A stretch of DNA of 9,361 bases from assembly GCA_937877165.1 (NCBI GenBank), contig CALEFO010000122.1, positions 1 through 9,361 of the forward strand. Direction: 5' to 3'. Under the pieces are notes generated by a model, which searched no databases, was not told the origin of the DNA, and saw only the letters and a program-made list of their open reading frames with translations. Shown here one piece after another: positions 6,440 through 9,361 of the stretch (the stretch's first letter is position 1; each line of letters starts with the position of its first letter). Origin of the DNA: an uncultured Lachnospiraceae bacterium (GTDB lineage: Bacteria; Bacillota; Clostridia; Lachnospirales; Lachnospiraceae). The position numbers and the translations under genes were made by a program.

Positions 6440-6946
6440 TCAGTCTGCCGGAAAGAGCCTTTCGCGGTGGGGGAGCAGAACGGAAATGAGAATTCCGCCG
6501 AAGATCACGCAGCAGATTACCTCTCCGGCACCGACCGTGAGGGCCAGAAACCAGAGAGCGCCCGGAATGGCATAGGCATAGCGCAGAACAAGCGGAATGA
6601 TGATGCCGTTGGAGAGAACCGGCGGCAGAGTACAGAGAAAGCGATGCTTCCGAAGAAGACGCGTTCCGAGTGCTCCAAGGAAGGTTGCCAGTGTGCCGAA
6701 CACGATATCCGGCAGCGCGGCCCCTGTCAGAATGTTGGCAAGAAGGCAGCCGAGGGTGACGCCGGGAACGGCAGCCGGCGTGAAGAAGGGCAGAATGGTC
6801 AGAACCTCTGAAAAGCGTACCTGGATGGCGCCGCTTGCAAGATCAAAGCCGGCCGCCAGAGCGGTCAGAACGACGTACAAAGCGGCGATCATGGCTGCCT
6901 GAATGAGAAAAAGAATGCTGTGGGAATTGGTGCGGGAATGATTCAT
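6440..6946 (-). CDS. queT: QueT-family queuosine-precursor ECF transporter S component
   Basis: The 168-residue hydrophobic protein matches the QueT family, substrate-binding (S) subunits of energy-coupling factor transporters thought to import queuosine precursors such as preQ0 or preQ1. Family-like segments are AALYVVLTALAAG (21-33), IQVRFSEVLTILPFFTPAAVPG (starts at 41), NILTGAALPDIVFGTLAT (71-88), LPPVLSN (107-113) and GAGEVICC (139-146). About six membrane spans are expected, and the length is normal. It would need the shared ECF ATPases and T subunit, which are not in this window. The start at 6946 is supported by AAAGGAG (complement of 6955-6961) eight bases upstream. An upstream in-frame ATG at 6997 lies in the structured leader and lacks an SD. 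The gene faces the coiled-coil gene tail to tail and is divergent from the AAA+ gene. Confidence 0.9.
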   Translation of the reverse strand: MNHSRTNSHSILFLIQAAMIAALYVVLTALAAGFDLASGAIQVRFSEVLTILPFFTPAAVPGVTLGCLLANILTGAALPDIVFGTLATFLGALGTRLLRKHRFLCTLPPVLSNGIIIPLVLRYAYAIPGALWFLALTVGAGEVICCVIFGGILISVLLPHRERLFPAD

Positions 6947-6954
6947 GATGGGAT

Positions 6955-7050
6955 CTCCTTTAGTTTTGTGCGAGTGGGAAGGATTGGCGGGCGGCATACA
7001 GGGAGAGAAGCTCCCTGCCGGGCAGTCTGCCTAACACTCGTATGAGGCAG
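6955..7050 (-). promoter_or_regulatory. Structured queT leader: candidate preQ1-type riboswitch
   Basis: On the minus strand the leader reads, 5' to 3': a hairpin CTGCCT/AGGCAG (7050-7045 with 7032-7027) whose 12-base loop contains CGAGTG (7040-7035), then a second hairpin CAGGGAG/CTCCCTG (7017-7011 with 7005-6999), then CACTCG (6976-6971), an A-rich ACAAAACTAA tract, and the SD AAAGGAG (6961-6955). The loop CGAGTG is exactly complementary to CACTCG, so a hairpin-loop pseudoknot enclosing an inserted helix can form just ahead of the SD. Class II and III preQ1 riboswitches have this general architecture and are known upstream of queT. I did not match conserved ligand-contact bases, so the class assignment is an inference. 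Extra CTGCC/GGCAG copies allow alternative pairings. Confidence 0.5.
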
Positions 7051-7120
7051 TGATTTCGTGCAGGCGCTCTGCCGGGGAGGCAGGACATACTCTGCGGAAT
7101 CGCTGCTGTTTCTGAAAAAA

Positions 7121-7134
7121 TAACGCAAGCGTTA
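7121..7134. promoter_or_regulatory. 14-bp palindrome between divergent genes
   Basis: TAACGCAAGCGTTA is an inverted repeat with 6-base arms and a 2-base centre. Six A/T bases follow on the queT side, so on the minus strand it reads as a short stem followed by TTTTTT. It may be an operator for one or both divergent units or a weak minus-strand terminator; the stem is short for the latter. The flanks (7135-7230) hold no gene. A TATTAT on the minus strand at about 7172-7177 is a poor -10 candidate for queT. Confidence 0.3.
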
Positions 7135-7229
7135 CGATAACACCGCGCAAGCCAAAGCGCAAGGCAAAACCATAATAAAAATAATCCTGATCAGAGCAGT
7201 TGTTTCATAAATCGTCCGGTAAAACAGTC

Positions 7230-7258
7230 TTCGCGGTTTTGTCTTGGCGCGGTATAAT
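7230..7258 (+). promoter_or_regulatory. Promoter of the Lon-like ATPase gene
   Basis: A perfect -10 hexamer TATAAT lies at 7253-7258. At 17 bp spacing the -35 position (7230-7235, TTCGCG) is a poor match to TTGACA, so an activator or other upstream contact may be needed. Transcription would start near 7265, giving a leader of about 54 bases before ATG 7319. The TTG at 7244 that opens the longest reading frame lies inside this promoter and so cannot be the start. Confidence 0.5.
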
Positions 7259-7318
7259 GATAAAGATTTAACACTAAAAAGGTGGCCAAGAGTAAGATCA
7301 GTCAGAGAGGATATCGTC

Positions 7319-8833
7319 ATGGCGAACAAGGTATTTGATTTCAGCGCATCAGAGGATGACAGGAAACCGGGAAAGGCGGCGGCACTTCAGGAGGAGATCC
7401 GCACATATACGACCTTCCGGCAGGATTCCGAGAAGGCAGACGCGGAGCATCCGCTTCTTATCCTGGAGAATGCGGAGGGACTGCGGCACCACACGAGCGG
7501 AAGCTTCGAAATTCCACAGAAACGGACCGCTTTTCATTTTATGGCAAACGGCGCACCTGCGCAGACTGACATCAGTAAGATCGACGAGCGCTTTGAGGAT
7601 TTGATCCGCTGGCTTGGCGACAACCGCATCAATGTCCGTCTCTCTGGAAAAATGACAGACCAGGGCTACTGCGTCTACAAGATCCGCGAGGTGGACTCCG
7701 GCGGAGAGACGAAGCTCTCGGCGGAGGACGGCTTCCTTCAGTACGCGATTGCAAGACTTCTGGCAACGAAGACTCCGGCCCAGGAGCCAGATGAGGATGC
7801 CGACGAGATCGAAGGCGACGAGATGAAGCTGACGAGCCTTCAGAGCATCACGGATTTTCTGAATGTGGCAGGAAGATCACTTCCTCCGCACATTCTGAAA
7901 TGGGCACGCCGGAATCTTGCTGTTGCCCGCTCCACCGAGATCGGACCGGATGAGAGACGTCACGCGCAGCGGGCGCTGTCCATCATGCTGAACATCCAGT
8001 GGAAGGACACGACCTTCGGCTCCATCGATCCTGTCGAGGCCAGACGCATTCTGGACGAAGAGCTCTACGGCATGGAGAAGGTGAAGCAGAGAATCATCGA
8101 GACCATCATTCAGATCAACCGCACGCACACGCTGCCTGCCTATGGCCTTCTTCTCGTCGGCCCTGCAGGAACCGGCAAGTCGCAGGTTGCCTATGCGGTG
8201 GCAAGAATCCTGAAGCTTCCGTGGACATCTCTTGACATGAGCTCCATTCATGATTCGGATCAGCTGACCGGAACCTCCCGCGTGTACGCGAACGCGAAGC
8301 CCGGCAGCATCATGGAGTCCTTCTATGTGGCCGGGGAATCCAATATGGTCTTCATCATCAATGAGCTTGACAAGGCGGATTCGAAGACCGCCAGCGGAAA
8401 TCCCGCGGATGCGCTTCTGACGCTCCTTGACAATCTCGGCTACACGGACAACTATATGGAGTGCACGATCCCGACGGGCGGAGTGTACCCGATCGCGACG
8501 GCGAATGACAAGAGCCGGATCAGCGAGCCGTTGATGACCCGTTTTGCCGTGATTGATATTCCGGACTACACGCGGGATGAGAAAAAGACGATTTTCTCGA
8601 AATTCTCACTTCCGAAGGTGTTAAAGCGCATGGGCATGCGGCCGGAGGAGTGCGTGGTTACGGAAGAGGGAGCTTATGCGGTCGTGGACCGCTTCGCTTC
8701 GATGCCGGGCGTGCGTGATCTGGAGCAGGCGGCGGAGCATCTGGCGGCCAATGCGCTGTATCGGATCGAGACGCAGAAAATCGCAGGCGTAGTGTATGAG
8801 GCTGAGGATGTGAAAAGGCTGATTGAAAGCTGA
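7319..8833 (+). CDS. Lon-like AAA+ ATPase lacking the protease domain
   Basis: Predicted 504-residue protein. The C-terminal two thirds resemble the ATPase module of Lon protease: a linker with MLNIQW and ILDEELYGMEKVKQRI (about 223-259, compare Lon's LPW and YGLEKVKERI regions), Walker A GPAGTGKS (281-288), Walker B FIINE (345-349), sensor 1 in ATAND (N396), an Arg finger candidate R408 in TRF, and sensor 2 in GVRDLE (R466). The protein stops where Lon's Ser-Lys protease domain would begin. The Walker B aspartate is replaced by N348 while the catalytic E349 remains. The first 175 or so residues are not recognised and include an acidic linker (EPDEDADEIEGDE, 156-168). It may be an unfoldase, remodeller or regulatory ATPase; no substrate is evident. 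ATG 7319 has AGAGAGG (7304-7310) eight bases upstream. The NUDIX gene follows after 33 bases. Confidence 0.85.
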   Translation: MANKVFDFSASEDDRKPGKAAALQEEIRTYTTFRQDSEKADAEHPLLILENAEGLRHHTSGSFEIPQKRTAFHFMANGAPAQTDISKIDERFEDLIRWLGDNRINVRLSGKMTDQGYCVYKIREVDSGGETKLSAEDGFLQYAIARLLATKTPAQEPDEDADEIEGDEMKLTSLQSITDFLNVAGRSLPPHILKWARRNLAVARSTEIGPDERRHAQRALSIMLNIQWKDTTFGSIDPVEARRILDEELYGMEKVKQRIIETIIQINRTHTLPAYGLLLVGPAGTGKSQVAYAVARILKLPWTSLDMSSIHDSDQLTGTSRVYANAKPGSIMESFYVAGESNMVFIINELDKADSKTASGNPADALLTLLDNLGYTDNYMECTIPTGGVYPIATANDKSRISEPLMTRFAVIDIPDYTRDEKKTIFSKFSLPKVLKRMGMRPEECVVTEEGAYAVVDRFASMPGVRDLEQAAEHLAANALYRIETQKIAGVVYEAEDVKRLIES

Positions 8834-8866
8834 CTCTGACGGCAGAGAAAACGTGAGCGCGAATCT

Positions 8867-9361
8867 ATGATACAGGATATTGCACCAAAGAAAATGTACA
8901 ACCAGTTCCGGAATCTCGGATCGGAGGAGATGCAGGACGAGGACACGGCGTTTGTGTTCGAGGGACGCAGCGTGGTCTGCCATGTGGATGAGGAGCGCGG
9001 CATTTCTTTTCCGACGGCGGGGGATCTTCTGGCAGCGGGAGCGTCACGGGAGCATTTCCGGTATTTGTTCTCTATTGACGAGAGACCGTTCTGGCTGTTT
9101 GCCTCCTTCGAGGAGGATTCGGATGTAAGAGCGGTGCTCGCAGCGTTAAATGATGCACAATCAGAGTTTTCTCCGGAGCCTTTGAGAGTTCTTCGGAGGA
9201 CAAAGCCGCAGGCGGAGTGCTATGCGGGCGAGACGGCCTACCATCTGTATGTCTGGTACCGCGACAACGTATTCTGCGGGCGGTGCGGAGAGCAGATGGA
9301 ATATTCCGGGAAGGAGCGGGCGATGATCTGCCCTTCCTGCGGGAACGTCGTGTATCCGAAA
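8867..9361 (+). CDS. nudC: NudC-like NADH pyrophosphatase (NUDIX), 5' part only
   Basis: An open frame of 165 codons runs off the right edge without a stop. The first 130 or so residues fit the variable N-terminal domain of NudC-type enzymes. They are followed by a zinc ribbon with CGRCG (C137, C140) and CPSCG (C155, C158), ending ...VVYPK, the typical lead-in to the NUDIX catalytic domain, which lies beyond the window. These enzymes hydrolyse NADH/NAD+ to NMN(H) and AMP and can remove NAD caps from RNA. The catalytic Nudix box cannot be inspected here, so activity is inferred. ATG 8867 gives the longest frame but has only a weak SD; ATG 8894 is an alternative. The short gap after the ATPase gene, with no terminator seen, suggests cotranscription. 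Confidence 0.88.
   Translation, partial: MIQDIAPKKMYNQFRNLGSEEMQDEDTAFVFEGRSVVCHVDEERGISFPTAGDLLAAGASREHFRYLFSIDERPFWLFASFEEDSDVRAVLAALNDAQSEFSPEPLRVLRRTKPQAECYAGETAYHLYVWYRDNVFCGRCGEQMEYSGKERAMICPSCGNVVYPK

Noticed and set aside
6371..6811. Plus-strand open frame of 146 codons
   Set aside because: It is antisense to queT, which is a clear family match, and its predicted protein is low-complexity and polar.
6962..6975. preQ1-I style tail (ACAAAACTAA) taken as a class I riboswitch
   Set aside because: The tail resembles the class I A-rich strand, but the compact 5' stem with its GGTTC...AGC...ACC loop is missing directly upstream. The pairing partner of CACTCG lies 58 bases away, which fits a larger pseudoknot instead.
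7244..7318. Longer N-terminus for the Lon-like ATPase from TTG 7244
   Set aside because: The TTG precedes the TATAAT -10 element, so it would not be transcribed from that promoter, and ATG 7319 has a proper SD.

Overview
The window looks like chromosomal DNA from a Gram-positive anaerobe of the Clostridia, most likely Lachnospiraceae-like. The reasons are moderately GC-rich coding sequence, purine-rich Shine-Dalgarno (SD) sites, a tRNA gene without an encoded CCA, hairpin-plus-T-run terminators, and the gene families present. This placement is an inference; no rRNA or marker gene fixes the species.

Layout, left to right. (1) 67-1452: a MATE-family multidrug/cation exporter. (2) 1453-1643: a leader with a CcpA-type (cre-like) palindrome and a possible 11-codon upstream ORF. 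(3) 1644-4049: a membrane c-di-GMP protein with a 7-TM sensor region, PAS, a degenerate GGDEF and an intact EAL domain, followed by a clear terminator. (4) 4135-4916: a protein-free block with a good promoter, a tRNA-Thr(GGT) gene, its terminator, a long imperfect hairpin and two direct 74-bp GC-rich repeats. (5) 4917-6374: an unrecognised single-span membrane protein that is mostly coiled coil. (6) 6440-6946, minus strand: a QueT-type queuosine-precursor transporter S component, convergent with the previous gene. A perfect 18-bp inverted repeat sits at their junction. (7) 6947-7318: a divergent intergenic region. On the minus strand it holds a structured queT leader that can fold as a hairpin-loop pseudoknot, as preQ1 class II/III riboswitches do. 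On the plus strand it holds the promoter of the next gene. (8) 7319-8833: a Lon-derived AAA+ ATPase without the protease domain and with a Walker B Asp-to-Asn change. (9) 8867-9361: the 5' part of a NudC-like NADH pyrophosphatase/NUDIX gene, cut by the window edge and probably cotranscribed with (8).

The genes do not form one pathway. The window reads as ordinary core chromosome with a few unusual elements: the queT leader, the protease-less Lon relative, the repeats beside the tRNA, and the probably one-way (c-di-GMP-degrading) GGDEF-EAL protein. I found no CRISPR array, phage, transposase or defence island.
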